Of a stretch of 64,000 bases of DNA, positions 27,412 to 40,217 are shown piece by piece. Source of the stretch: Dasyornis broadbenti (Eukaryota > Chordata > Aves > Passeriformes > Dasyornithidae); assembly GCA_013397935.1 (NCBI GenBank), contig VZRN01001116.1, positions 69,337 through 133,336 on the forward strand, given 5' to 3'. The notes beneath the pieces were generated by a model. That model was not told where the DNA came from. It was given only the letters and a program-made list of their open reading frames with translations, and searched no databases. Position 1 is the first letter of the stretch. Each line of letters opens with the position of its first letter. The position numbers were made by a program, and so were the translations under genes.

Positions 27412-27486
27412 AAATCATAGTCCCACTGAAGTCAATGGGAAGCTCTCAGTGAGGGACAGGAAACAGGAGCTGGATTTCACCACGTC
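27412..27486. repeat. Ancient amniote dispersed repeat with the 'GAAGTCAATGGGA' motif
   Basis: The text catagtcccactgaagtcaa, tgggaagctctc and ggagctggatttcacc resembles a dispersed old amniote repeat in which 'cccattgaagtcaatgggag' and 'ctggatttca' recur in turtle, crocodile and bird DNA. I do not recall a secure family name. Confidence 0.4.
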
Positions 27487-30400
27487 CCCTGACACTGTCT
27501 TACATTAGAAACACCAGCCAGGATGTTTCTGATTCTCTCACCTCTGACCCAAACCTTTTTAAAAATTAAAATAAAATGTTAGAGATGCAGCATCAAAGGG
27601 TTGGAGGCACAAAGGAAACGTGGGCCTGCTCCTAGCCCTACGGACTGGCAAAGCTGTGATGCTGACGAGCCGAGGCAGCAGGTAAGGCATTCCCATCGGC
27701 ACGGCACGCTGCCTGCTGGATGCCAGTGCCATCAGGAGCAGGAGAGAGGCTGCATGACACACACCGGTGGCTGGACCAGATGGAGGCTTTGGACTGCACC
27801 GCAATGTTCGAGTTGTCCCTAGATCTGATGGCAAAGTCATGTGCCAGTTTGTTAGTCTGGAGAGCTCGAAGCGATCCTGGGAGAAACCCTTATCCCACAT
27901 AAATCGTCTGGAGTTGATGGATGGCAGGAGCCTCAACTATAAAAATCTCAGCCAGAAACATGATAAATAGTTGCATCCTGTTAAAAATAGGCAGCAGAGC
28001 AGCAGGCACATGCATTGGCTGAGGAGGATTGCCAGTCAATGACTGAACTGCCAAGGCATTTTGGCTTTCGGCTTCAGAACAGGCTTTGGGGCTATTCTTG
28101 CAAGCGAACAACCTCTGTAGTAACCTGGTTTTCTGAACACATTGAATTTCCTCTGGATACCTCAGGAGCTGGCAGAGGAAAGCCCAGAAGAATATTTTGG
28201 TTGACTCTGGTTTTTGTATATAGCAGGTACTGGAGCCAACTTCTCTTGGCCAAAATCAAGTTTTACCCTGTGGGCATCATTTACATGTGTTTGCTTTACC
28301 ACCAAATCCTTATTTTGTATAAAGTACTCAAGGGGAAAAGTTTCCTCCCTGCCTCCTCCAGCAGTGCTCCTGCTTTTACTGTGACAGTAGCACATTTGCA
28401 TGGCGCCTGCTGCATTGGAGGCTCAGACTCCCATAGTGCAGGTAATAAACAAATATTACTGTGAGCTTTCTGGAGCAAGTCTCTCTCCCTCCTAAGAACT
28501 TCTGTAAAACGGTTGCTAGATTACAGACGGAAAAGCAAACCTTTCAAAAAAATTCTTTCAACACTTAAAACTACAAACTAAGTACGTCAGTCACATGTGG
28601 CTTGCTCTGCAAGCAGAACTAATAAAACGTTGGAAATTTCAGTTGTAGACCTCAAAACGTCTGTCTGTGACACTTGAAACTTTCTCTCACTATGAAATTT
28701 CCACTGTAACATCCCAAATTCTTTTCCAGCCTGTAGTCTCTGGGCTGTTCTAGCTTCAGATCTCTTCCATGCTCCTTAAACACCCAAATCCAATCTTCTT
28801 TCCATCTCTGCAGTGCCCTCCTCCTGGTCTGTGTGGTTTCTACCATGCTTCCGTATGCCCTCACACCACTTTTCCAACCTTTTCAGCTTGGCAAGAGACA
28901 GCACATGCTGTGACTCAACCAAAAATATGTAGACTTGGATGCAGGAGCTGTCAGATGCCTGACAACATGGGTAGCATCTTCTCTCCAGCTCTTCTTTGGT
29001 AGAAGTACTAATGGGTACCTTTCTTCCCCAAGTACTGCCATTGCCCCGGCCCTCTGCCAAATTTGATTCCATGCTGACCAGTGGAGCCCAGAAGCTCATA
29101 GCTGGGGACTAACAGATAAACAGTGTGTTTGTGTAATTTTTGTGTCCCTAGGAAACAAGGCTGAAAACAGAAATATGAGCTATGTCCTGTTAGCGTGTTT
29201 ACAGATATCTTTCTTGCTAATATTTCTGTTGAATTTGCCCCTGGGACTCTGAGCAACTCAGTGATAAACACTGCATAAACAGAGAGTAAGGCATGGTCTC
29301 CACTCCAATTAAAGAAGACAAAGTACGAAAATCTATACCATTCAGCTATTAAAACTAATGGCTCTTTTTAACAAGCACTAAGAATAAATCACACAAAAAC
29401 ATGGCACACAAACACAGGGATAGTTTCAGGCTGGGATCATCCATATCTGGTCAGCTGAAAGCAAAGCTAGATACAAACTTGTCCAATCTGAACCCAACTT
29501 CAAAAACACAGTATTGTGCATTCACAGTAGCTCAAATGTTAAATATAAAGCCTCATCTATCTCAAGAGGAAATGCTGATGAAAGAGGTAAGACTTAAACC
29601 ACACCTCTTGTAGAGCATCAACTTCCCAACTTCAGACTTGCAGCAGAATCTTATCCTCTCTAGAGGCTCACTATTCCACTGCCTTGCTGTTAACCATCTG
29701 TCGTATTTTCCTCGATATCCATGGGTTCAGGACACTCATTGGCAGGGGGACATTTGTCTTAAAAATCCACATGGCCCAGGCTTGAATCTGTATGGGTGCA
29801 GCCTCTTCTCAGGCCGCTGTTTCACTTCACTTTTCCCTGAAGCAGTGACTGACACCTTGCTCAGCCATAGCTCGGGGAGATGCCATGGAATTAGCAATCA
29901 TCTTAGCTCTAGTATCAGTCTATACAGTCTTGAGCTCGATGGTCAGGCCACTTTACTGGGAGAAACACCTAGATCTGCCCAAATTTGGCAGGGTGGGGCT
30001 TTGAAAACAGGTTTTCCATCTGTTGAAAGATTGCTGTAACCAAGGGATGGTGGGTGGAACTTGCCCACAAGCTCAAGAAATAGCTAAGTGGGGAACATGG
30101 GCCTCTCACCTTACCTAGCTAGAAGCCTGAATGCCTCAGCTGATTTGGACTTTATCTTAAAAATATCGTGCATACGTGAACTTAATCAGACCAGACTTGT
30201 TCTCCATTAGGGCTCTGCAGAACACTCAACCACTTTTCTTTTTCTTCGCTGCATGAGAAAGGAGTTATGCAATTTAAAACTGTGCAGATCAGAGCATACA
30301 AAATAGACAGAGCCCTTCCCACCAAGGGTCCTTTTGCCATCCCAGGAAGCTCTAACATGCAGGATTGGCTCAGTGTCAAGCTCCTAAAAGAGCCCCTTGT

Positions 30401-30829
30401 TGGTTACCAATATCAGCAGGGCATGACTTGATAACTAGGAATCCTGGTTTGCAAAACACTGCCATGCAGGTAGCTAGAAGTTAACTACTCATATTGCAAT
30501 GAAAATGGACATCTCGAGGTCCCACTCGTTGTTTAGTATGGTTTGAGTTCGGGCTTTGGGGTTTGTTTGTTTTTTTGAAGGAAAGAAGTTTTGAGTGGGT
30601 GTAGAAGACTTGGCAGTGACGCATCAGTCAAATAGACAAGCAGGACTTCCATTTGTACTTCTCTTGTCTTTAATCCCAGCTTTTCTGCAGCTAAATGTAT
30701 GGGTAGGGATGTAGGGAAAGAAATCTACACTTATTTATTTCTGGAAATTAGGATGAAGTCATTGTGGCCTGCACAGTATGTTTGCTATTATGAAGTTGCA
30801 AATGGAGCTACAGAAAGGGCGTTTAGTGG

Positions 30830-31060
30830 GAAATATTGTCGGCTGGCAGTCTCGGGCACTTGAGTACCCTCCGTAACATGCATAACGGAATCAATTTAAA
30901 CCTAGTGAAAGGGACATTGTCTGATAAAGTAATTCCTCTTTGAACACAAGATGGCAGCCTTAAATAAATGCAACCCCGCACAGCTTTTAATCTTACACAT
31001 CATTAAATTCCTAATTTACACATTATGTTTTCATGGGCCAACCCATAACTCATTAGTGTT
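30830..31060. promoter_or_regulatory. Candidate conserved non-coding element
   Basis: This is unique, mostly AT-rich sequence with a YY1-like AAGATGGCAGC at 30948-30958 and several ATTA/TTAAT cores (atcattaaattcctaattta). It lacks repeat decay, frames or low complexity. That it is a regulatory element is inference from texture. Confidence 0.3.
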
Positions 31061-31699
31061 GAACTCTTGAGTTGTAAAGACCAACACACTAGACAAATGT
31101 GGGCTTCTTTATCTGCTTTTCTTTGGGTGGCAGTTCTCTTTTAATTTACCACAGAGGCAGACTTCAAATTCAACGTTAAGAAGGCTTTCTGATCCTGTGT
31201 GCTTTGTGCATTCTCTACCCCAAAGAAAAACCTCTCTGATTACTGCTCTGTACCCACAGATTTTACTGATAGAGCATGGAATATGGAACGGGGAATACCA
31301 TCTTTTTTCTGCTTGTTCAAGATTCTGGAGTTCCTTGAAAGAGGCGTCTTTCTGTGGGAAGATTTCAAACAGGCCTTGAAGTCAAAACCAAAGCAGACTG
31401 CAAACAGCATAGGGTTTGGAGTTCATCTTTCCACTTGTCCACAAAACACACCAAATCGTGTTTTGATCTCTTGTCTTTCCATTCTTTTCTCTGGGTGTTG
31501 TCTGGAAGAAATCACAAATGCCATCTGAGCAGGAAGGTCTCCATAGGGCTCCAGTACCATGACTCCAGAAATAATTCTACCAGAAAGGATGGAAATGGCA
31601 AGAGAAAGGCTATGATCACTTTCTCTGCCTTGACAACTACAGGTCAAAAGTGCCAAGCGTAGAAGGAGTCTTTACAAACCTGCTCCCACTGCTTTAGCA

Positions 31700-31790
31700 T
31701 TGCACGTAAGAACATAAACAGCTCTTGGAGCAGGTCAGGCCAAGAGCCCTTTCAAGCCAGCCCATGGTCTGAGATTCCCTGTGCAGGCAG
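31700..31790 (-). repeat. Ancient CR1/L3-like LINE 3' fragment
   Basis: The plus strand reads cgtaagaacataaacagctc, ttggagcaggtcaggccaag and agccc. It resembles the amniote repeat text 'taagaacataagaacggccatactgggtcagaccaaaggtcc', the reverse complement of certain CR1-type 3' ends. Divergence is high and the boundaries are approximate. Confidence 0.55.
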
Positions 31791-32734
31791 GGGCAGTGGG
31801 AAGCATGGCTCACTGTGTGGGGTCAAGGAAACAGAGAAGCAAGGCAAGGCTTCAGGCTCAGTTTTTACTTCCTGGCTGGGCTGCAGTTTATCATGGCCGC
31901 AGGGCCACTGGTCTGCAAGAGCTGCTGCTGCTTTGAGAAAGCCAAGCTCCAGCAGCCCAGGGCCCTGCATGTCCTGCTGGGAACCAGACTGAGGTTCACA
32001 GATGTCTGGAAAGGCTGCTCAGGACAAGGAGAAGTTCAGGATCATCCTTTTCCACCAGAGTTGGATGAACTTCTAGGGCAAATCGGTGATCCTCAGGGGA
32101 ATGTTCTGCTGTGCTACTGTCCAAAATAAGCCACAAACCTAAGGAGAGAGGAGGGATATTCACACCTCAAGTGTAAACATTTGCATCCCTATCCTCCACT
32201 AAGTCAAATGGAGGCCGTCCACAACAGCAGCAGAAGAAATCTTGATGAAAGTCCCCATCTATTCTCTTGCTTCTCCTGTCTCCAGCAGCTCACAGTGATT
32301 GCACCACTGGGCACCTTACAGACCTTTTGACTATTTTAGAGGATGGCAGTGCACCCTCATGTAGCTAACTTCTTATTCTTATGGGATGGACATCTTCACT
32401 TCCACCCAGTCCCTTTTTCTGTTTGTTTTATTATATAGGCATTCATTTTTCTCTGGTTTTCTTCATCCCTCCTTTCCTTCCTTTTGGTGGACAAGAACAC
32501 ACAATTTTCTCATGGTAAGTTAATATCCGCCTAAAGAGGGAAAGTCAGTAGAGAAAGACATAACAACCAGTGAAAGTATCTTTCTAGTGACATTGCTTTC
32601 CAAGTGGAACCTTCCAGAGAGCTTATGGATGGTGACGGTCAGTGTGTGGCCATGGGGGATGTTCTTGTGTGGCAAATAAAGGGACTTTGTCTCTTTCCTG
32701 AGACTAAACTACCTGGGAAAGGAGGTGGGCTTGT

Positions 32735-32860
32735 GATACCAACTGAACATCATCATCAGTAGGTTTGGCTTCAATTTCTGGCACAGATTTACCATATGAT
32801 TTAATGCCAAACTGGGCTTCTCTATGCCTTAGTTTATTCCTAGAGGAAATGAGTCTAGCA
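32735..32860 (+). repeat. MIR-like SINE fragment
   Basis: The segment carries tggcttcaatttctggcaca, gatttaccatatgatttaat and ttctctatgccttagtttat in the order expected of the MIR core and following segment ('ggttcaaatcctggctctgcca...tgtgaccttgggcaagt...ctctgtgcctcagtttcc'). Confidence 0.6.
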
Positions 32861-33059
32861 TTTGGAGCATTTATATAATTCTACTCCATTCTCCTGCAAA
32901 CACATTGAGACTTGGATACCCAAGTTGCATTTTGTCCTTTCTCCACATCTTCCCCATCAGAGATTGCCCTAGAGGTCTAATGTAACCCCCAGCAACATCT
33001 GTACAAGGACATCATTTTAAAACAATGCATTGCACAAGCATAAGAGGAAAGGATGGATT

Positions 33060-33240
33060 CCTTCTGTGGGTAAAGCACAGCAGGAGGCCCTCGAAGATTT
33101 AGGTTCCATTCTCAGCTCTGCCCAATAGTTTGAACAGATCATTCAATCTTTTCAAGCTCCCAGTTCCCCTTTATGAGAGGGGAACAGCTCTTGATGGGAA
33201 TGCCTATGAGGATTAATGCACACAACATGAAAGAGGTGAG
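33060..33240 (+). repeat. MIR-like SINE fragment
   Basis: The text runs gcaggaggccctcgaagatt, taggttccattctcagctct, gcccaatagtttgaacagat, cattcaatcttttcaagctc, ccagttcccctttatgagag and atgaggattaatg. This follows the MIR/sauropsid MIR order (an 'aggttcaattcccagctctgcc' core, a 'caagtcactta...' segment, 'cctcagttcccca', 'gaggattaa') over about 180 bases. It is the most complete MIR-like copy in the window. Confidence 0.65.
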
Positions 33241-34889
33241 GGCTGTATTGCTAAGCTGCATGACAGCGAGCACTCTCCTTGGCTTGCCAAGTCTCCTACA
33301 CTCCTGCCAGAGATGGGACACAGCCTGCAGAGGTGGCAATTAGAGCGCTGCCAAGTATTACAGCGATGCGTGGCACACGGCACGGCCACCCCTCCTTGGC
33401 AAGGAGCCTCTCCAAACAGGGCTGAGCCACACAAGAGCTCCCGGGCAGGGCAGTGTCCCTGCAGGCGGCCCGACCCTGCCCACGCAGCTCTGGGCGGCTG
33501 CAGAGCCAGGACGGGCTGCAGGCTCTGTGCCGGGTGTCCTGCTGCCACCTCTGCTGCCTGAGCATGGCCGTGGGACCTGTCTGCACCCTTCCTCTGCTGT
33601 CCACACCCTGCCTGGCCTGCCCGTGCCCTGCTGCTGCCCAGGCTGCCCACACTCTGCCCACACAGCCCTGCTCCCCGTGCCCTGCCTGTGGCACTGCTCA
33701 CCCTGGCAGTGCTGCTCCTCTGAGGCTCACAGAGTCCCCCACAACCTTCTGTTCCCCACAGCCCCTAATTCTGCACAGTCCCTCTCTAGCCAGGCCCCAT
33801 CAACTCCTCCAGAGTCAGCACTTCCCAAGTGCCTGCCTTGCTGCTGACACCCACACACACAGTCAGGCACAACCCTCTTGGCCATATGGCCCAGCATCCA
33901 AGCACAATTTTCCCCTCATCCACAGCCCCTCTGCAACATCCCATCTGCCCTGCTTCCTTTGCACACAGGGCTCAGACAACTCTACACGAGGGCCAGCCTC
34001 TGCAAGCCTCACCGCAATACAGACGAGACATACCCTTCAGCTACATACTGCCAGAGACAGCCCCTCACACCCTGCAAAGGGTTCCCTCTGCTCCCTCTAT
34101 TTGGCCTCCTGTGCATTCCAGACTTACTCCACACCCTGCACAGACAGACCCCTTCGCTCCCGAATGCAGCCACAGAGAGACACCTGAAGCGTGCACACAC
34201 CTGTAGATCCAGAGCTACAGAGGTACAAAACACTGATCTTGTACAGGCAGGAGACTGAGTGGAAAGGCAGCAAGGACGTGTGATCAGACCATTAGTGGAG
34301 GGAGACCTTAAAGCCCAGTCATGAGCCAGGGTCCTGCCTTTTAGGAAGCAGCGTTACCGCATTTACAACTGCATCCACCTTAGTCAGACGCCAGATCTGT
34401 TACCCACAGCATCACAAGGTCCTCATCCCCTGACATTTATCATCCAGATGTTTCTCCAGCACTACTATAATGGGCAAACCCTATGGCAGAAGCAAATGTT
34501 CTGAATCACAAATATCTCCACCAGACTGGCTCTGCATATGCAAACACACAAGCCCTGGCTCCAGGGCTGTGCTGCATCTCTCCCAAGCACTCCCCACCTC
34601 ACTCTATACCTAGGCACTTTACAGACAGTGTTCTTCTACAAGCACCCCAAATATAACCTCTACACTTCCCAAACTCTCTGTGCAACTCAGGCAACACAAA
34701 TACATCCACATATCCCATATCGATTTTCATGGTATCCAAGAAAACAGTGCTCTACTGGCAGGGCAAGTTATGTTGTGATTGCCAAACCAAGAAACAGATC
34801 CCTTAGATCTCGATTAGAGGTAGATGAATGGAGACTGGAACTGCTTAGGGCTTTATTCAGCTTATTCATTTGTCCACGTGTATTTAACC

Positions 34890-34904
34890 TTTTTTTTTTT
34901 TTTT
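34890..34904. repeat. T15 homopolymer
   Basis: An uninterrupted run of 15 T precedes ggtaatattt. I could not identify an element ending here. Confidence 0.9.
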
Positions 34905-37720
34905 GGTAATATTTATTTCTATTTTTGCAGAATTGTGTCTGATGTTTTATGAAAAAGATCACAGGCTGACCCTTGCACCAAGCAGAATATATCCTAAGTG
35001 AGAAGACACAACAACCTGTGTGTAATAGAGATGATGGCATTAGGCAGAGTTGTTCTGTTGTCTCCTCCTGCTATATATATGCCATGATTTTTCTTTCAAA
35101 ACTTCTTCTCATGTTCAACACTGCACTGGGCCACTTTATGTCTTCCTACACTTTGGACACTAGAAAAAAATTTAAAACCAGCTATTTTCTCTCTGTCAGA
35201 CTGCTGGCATAATCAGTTCTGCTGTGCCTTGGTTTTCCCTGGCTTCCATCGCCAATTTCTGGCCATAGGTAGTGCCTTTGGTGGGGTTTCACGCCATTTT
35301 ATGTCCTTTTTGTTGTCACAAGGTCGGGCCACTTCCTTAAAAGTAACCTGCTGTGGTCAAGGTTATTTTCCTTGACCTGGTTTATTGCCTTTTAAATGTT
35401 TTAGTGTTCTGACTGTTTCTCAGGTTGAGCACAGGATGTTTGTTGCACTGGTAAGAGGTTAGTACTGCGAAGCCTAGGGAGTGATATATGGATGGTTCAT
35501 GCTTTCTTTTGGATTTAATTTTTCATCCTCTAGTGCTCTGTGGTGAAAGGAATGTTTGCTGCTTGCCTAGGGAGACACCTGACATTTAGACTTTATCTTC
35601 TGTAAAGGCTTGGGCCAAAATTCTCTTCTCTGACTTTGGGAATGGCAGTAAAGGGCACACGGTTGAAGTGAAGGGGGGGACAAGGAGGGATACGTGTCCT
35701 TCTGATACCAGGCCACAAAAAGGAACTGCTCAGCCCTCTGATAAAAGTCAGTTCCTCCAATATTAATGGGGTTTTCATCCCCAGGCACCTTGCAGAAACT
35801 CCTCAGGCCCAGAGTACTCAAGGGCCTGGGGGTGGAGGAGAAAAATAGAAGAGCAACTTGGGCTACAGTGTCCTGCTACAAGGACCTAACCAGGGGAGTG
35901 CTCAGATTCTGGGTTTGGAGCTTTCACCACAGCCTCTGCACACTCAAGTAGAATACAAAGGCTGAAGAAAAGGGAAAGAATCTTCCCTTGGAATACGTTG
36001 TGCTCAAGCTCAAAGCATTGAAATGCACAGGATTTCCTTTTCTTTTCTTCCTCATCCTTTTTTTTTTCCTGGATGAGTCCTAATTTTGCATTGTTTTAAC
36101 CTGATTTGGCTGTCCCTGCCTCTGGCTTTATCTCATGTCCCGAGTCAGTAATGTTGATTTAACAGAGACAGATCTGACAGAAGCAGAAAGAATAAGGAAA
36201 GGACACCTTTCTGGAGATAACCCTCCCGTGTAAAATAGAAAGGTGTGTGAATCTTCCCATCTCCAGGGCATCAGGAGCAATGATCTCTCCTTCCAGAGCA
36301 TTCATTTTTCCAAGAGCTAAGCACACTGGCTTTCAGAAACTCTCCCCTTAGATGCTTACTTCTGGTTTGCCACCTGGGGTAGATAACATCAAAAGATGCT
36401 GTGCTGGTCTTCCCATAGCTCTTCATTCCTGGCTTTCCCTACCCCAATGAGTCACAGCAGCAGGGAACCGTTCTGAAGGGGAGAGCAGCTCTGTGGGAAT
36501 ATCAATGGTTGATCATGGGTCAAAGATGGCAGGAGAGGTTTCTTCTGTGAATGAAAGGTTGCAAGTTCGTGTTCCACACCTGCCTGTGCCCACACCTGCC
36601 CCTCCTAATCATTCAGATATCTGAGCTGCGGTGATTGATGGTCCATTAATAGCTAAAAAGCCCCCTTGGCACAATTGCTAAAAGAGGTATGAACTTTCTG
36701 TAAATGGCACTGGTTTATAGTTGTTGGAATAAATGCTACTTAGCTGGTTTCCCAGTTTTAGATAGGGATTTTGTGTCTTCTTTGATGTGTTCAGTGTGAA
36801 GAAGGATCAGTATGGTTGCAGGTTGCATTTTTGTTGGCCTTCCTGTGGATAAGTAGTGTCTGCTTTGCAGAGCTGTAAGTGAAGGTCTTCTGCATGATTC
36901 TTTTATTTCATTAAGTATGATGGGCTGTAAAAGATAGACCTGCAGCAAGAAGGACTCAGTTATGCTCAGTCCACTTCTTTTTTAATCAGAAATTTCACTT
37001 GCTGGTTGTGCCTATCAGGTGAGTTCTCCACAGTCCAGAAAGGCTGGGGAGCTTTCCTCGTCATACTTTGAAAGGAGGCCTGAACGTCCTTGGTCTGGTA
37101 GAATTTAGAGTGTGTTTAATTTCCATGTCACTGAAATAAAATAGTACTTGTTTTAGAGATTTTGTGAAATACTGTTGTTGTTTTCCCAGCTGACCTTTCG
37201 AGGCTCTGTATTGCCGTGGCAGCAGGTTGCTATGGGGATCACCTCACATGGGTGAGAGCATGAACCAGAACATAAAGATACGCTGGGTGCTCCATGCTGC
37301 ACCTGTTCAATGGTGCTGTACAACTGGGAATTGCTCACAGAAATCTGGTAGGCTGATTCATAAACACACAGGAGGTTGAGCTTCAACTTATGTCCGTTTT
37401 TTCCTATATTTTTCTGTATTGTTTGTTGAGGGTAACTTTTTTTCTGAGTTAGTTACTTATTTTCAATGGTGCTATACATTTTGTTTTCTATTAGCAAATA
37501 TAACTTGCAGCAAATTGAGGATCAGTCCTGGAGAGCTCAGGTTAAGCCAAGGGTTTAAGCTATACATATTTATGATGTAATTAGTCTCTTTTTTTTTCCC
37601 TTGTTTTTTGTGCTTTTGTATCACCTGTAAGGTAAAAGTATGTCAGTGGTTAATTCCTCCTGGAGAAATCCAATACAAATTCAGCAATACTTTGCTGTTG
37701 GACAGATGGCTGAAAGGAAA

Positions 37721-37805
37721 TGATTAATCTACTAACCTTGGATTTAGGAGATATGGATTTGAGTCTCTGCTTGCTGCAGATTTTCCATGTGACACTGATG
37801 CGTAA
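37721..37805 (+). repeat. MIR-like SINE fragment
   Basis: The text actaaccttggatttaggag, atatggatttgagtctctgc and ttgctgcagattttccatgtgacactgatg resembles the MIR head and core ('ggagacctgggttcaagtccctgctctgccacagacttcctgtgtgacctt'). The remainder is lost. Confidence 0.5.
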
Positions 37806-40202
37806 ATATCCTCGAATATGGCCACTAGCCTCTTTGCTCGAGTTCACAGACTGCAAAATAGCATCACCCTGTCTCTCAGGGCAAGGTGAGAAGAATGAAG
37901 GCACGTGGCCTCAGATGAGTAATCCCAGCTTCTTTACAAGGGAATCTGCTGGCCCACAGCAGAAGGTGACTGAGAATGAGTGTGGAAAGGAAAGTGATGG
38001 CAAAATATTTTGTTACAGTTTTGGAGTGGTGCAGACATATACTACAAACTGAGGATGTCGGATGCTGTGGGGCTGGGTTCCACACAAGTGCCTGGCAAAC
38101 GCAGGGCTATTTTCAGGAAACTAGACCATAATTTGTAACTGCTTATGCTGACACAGATTTTTCTATAATTTCATGTCTCAAGCACACTTCTGTTTTGTAT
38201 GGGCATAATTAGTGCCAGTGTCTGTCTCTCAAGGGAGTGTCTGAACTGGAACTCAGCCATCCTGAAGATCCAATATCAGGAGAAGGTTATCTAAGAAAAC
38301 AGGTACATCTTCCTAACCCACATCCTCCTTCCTCATATCCCGTGTGGAACCTCTTTTACACAGTCCCAAGTATTTATTAGTTCCTCAGCTGTTCTGAAGG
38401 ACAGACCCAATATTTGCCACCCTAGATGAAATGTGAGACACACCATAGGTTGACTATAAGCACCACATCCAATCTTCCAACAGGCACTGGTGTACAGGCA
38501 CTGTCTCCCCTCCCCCTTCCAAAACAGATCTTCTCTCTGCCTTTTTGATGAAAAATCCATCATCAAAAGTGTTTATTTGTTTTAAGTGAATCCAGAAACC
38601 ATGTCTTCGAACTGCTGTCTTTTGCAATTTCCTGAGCCTACCCCACTTCTCTGCACAATTCATCATTGCTTTCTTTGTGCTCTGCCTTCTCTACCCCCAA
38701 GAAACATTCAAAGACATTGAGTACAGGCCTTAGAAGCACACATGCCTGCACATGGCTGTCTCTACACATCCTGAGGCTGTATGGGCTGAATTCTCCAGGA
38801 TTTGGAGCTTGGAGGAGGAATGCATCCAGCAGACACATCACAGGCAGGGGCCAGGAGAAGTATTGCCAGAGTTGAGTGTAAAATTGATATGTTGGTGAGA
38901 AAAATCACAAACATTCCCCAGCAACTGTCATCGTGGTCCATCTCCAAGAAGGGCTTCACATCTGGGAAGAAACTGCCTGCGGGTAATTGGGTTTGCTAGA
39001 GTTGCCTCTCTAATTAATAAGTGATTTGACTTGGAGATTGGAAATAATAGTTGAAATGATGGCATAAGCACAGGGGCATTGGGGCTGCTGTTGCTGCACT
39101 ATTCAGAAAGGACTTTCCTGCACAATCTAATGACACTGTATGGCAGTTTGAGGAATGTGAAGTTGTTTGCCCAGGAGACCAACAATGTGATAATATTGGC
39201 ATATAACCTTCTAGTATTTGAGTAATTAGTTGCTTAGCTACTTTGGATAGGTCATTATTTTGCAAACTGGAAACATTTGCAAGTGGTGATATTTTCCTCG
39301 GTATGGTGGAAGAGCTAAACCTATTCTGGCAGTGTACAACTCCTAGAAATATATATGCATAAATTGTTTCTAATGAGACCATCTGCCTTTTATAGCCCCT
39401 TTGGAACTAAATAGTACCCAAAGACCACTCTGTCTTTTAGATATCTGTGGTCAGGAAGGCTGCTCCTGGCAATAACAGAATATAGTTTTTTGCAGCTAGA
39501 GAAGCTTTTTGATTCCTACAATTCAAGAGGTGTTTGTGTGTGCGTGCCTGCACAGTACTGCTTATATTTGTTGAAGTTATTAGAAATCACTGTCCCAAAT
39601 CTTTTAAGAGATAGCATCTGGTAACTCATCAGTTAAATCAATATTTTCAAAGATAACAGAAAGTTCAATCCTTCACTTACAGGGCTGGGGGCAGCTTGGC
39701 AAGGATTCTTCTCCATGTCAGGATCTTCCTGTATTTGCAAAGGAATAGCACTATTTTAAAGGAATACCCCCAATTTAAAATCACAGCTGGGTTGCTCAGA
39801 CACAACATCTCACTTTGAGGCGCTTACATTTTGACGCTGGTGTAAAAACAGTGTGACTTCCAGGGTGCTGTGTGCACACAGCTCCCGCTGAGCTCAGCAT
39901 GTTGAGGATGCAGAGGGGTTCAGCATCCCTCAGTCTCCATGCAGCTGCTGTCCTGGTGCCCAAATCAGGCCTAGGCAACCAGTTTCTTCTTTTGCTCATG
40001 TTTATAACCTCACACTAATTACTACAAAAATAACATGATAACCTGTAATTCAGCACTTGGCTCCTCTTTGCCTTCACTGGGCTGGAGCAGACTGACTGAG
40101 AATAGTGGAGTCAGGTGCTTTTCTTCACGTCAAGTTTTCAGTCAAAATCCCCTCTCAAGTCCTTCTATAGCAACACAGACCTTTAAAAAGCCTCCACTAA
40201 CT

Positions 40203-40217
40203 GTTTGTTTGTTTGTT
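40203..40217. repeat. (GTTT)n microsatellite
   Basis: Nearly four units of gttt are present. Confidence 0.85.

Larger units (their letters stand above)
23085..31699. other. Intergenic sequence, no gene seen
   Basis: Unique sequence containing an old dispersed repeat near 27.4 kb, a CpG-richer strip at about 23690-23880, an AT-rich strip at about 24840-25140 and the candidate element at 30830-31060. Frames reach 149 codons on the plus strand (28015-28464) without a recognisable domain. Confidence 0.6.

Noticed and set aside
33453..34187. 244-codon plus-strand frame as a protein-coding gene
   Set aside because: It is low-complexity Cys/Pro/Ser/Thr-rich, has no domain, and long antisense frames overlap it; C-rich composition depletes stops on both strands.
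36560..36590. tRNA-like B box (ggttgcaagttcgtgttcc)
   Set aside because: It departs from the B-box consensus and no A box or cloverleaf is visible upstream.
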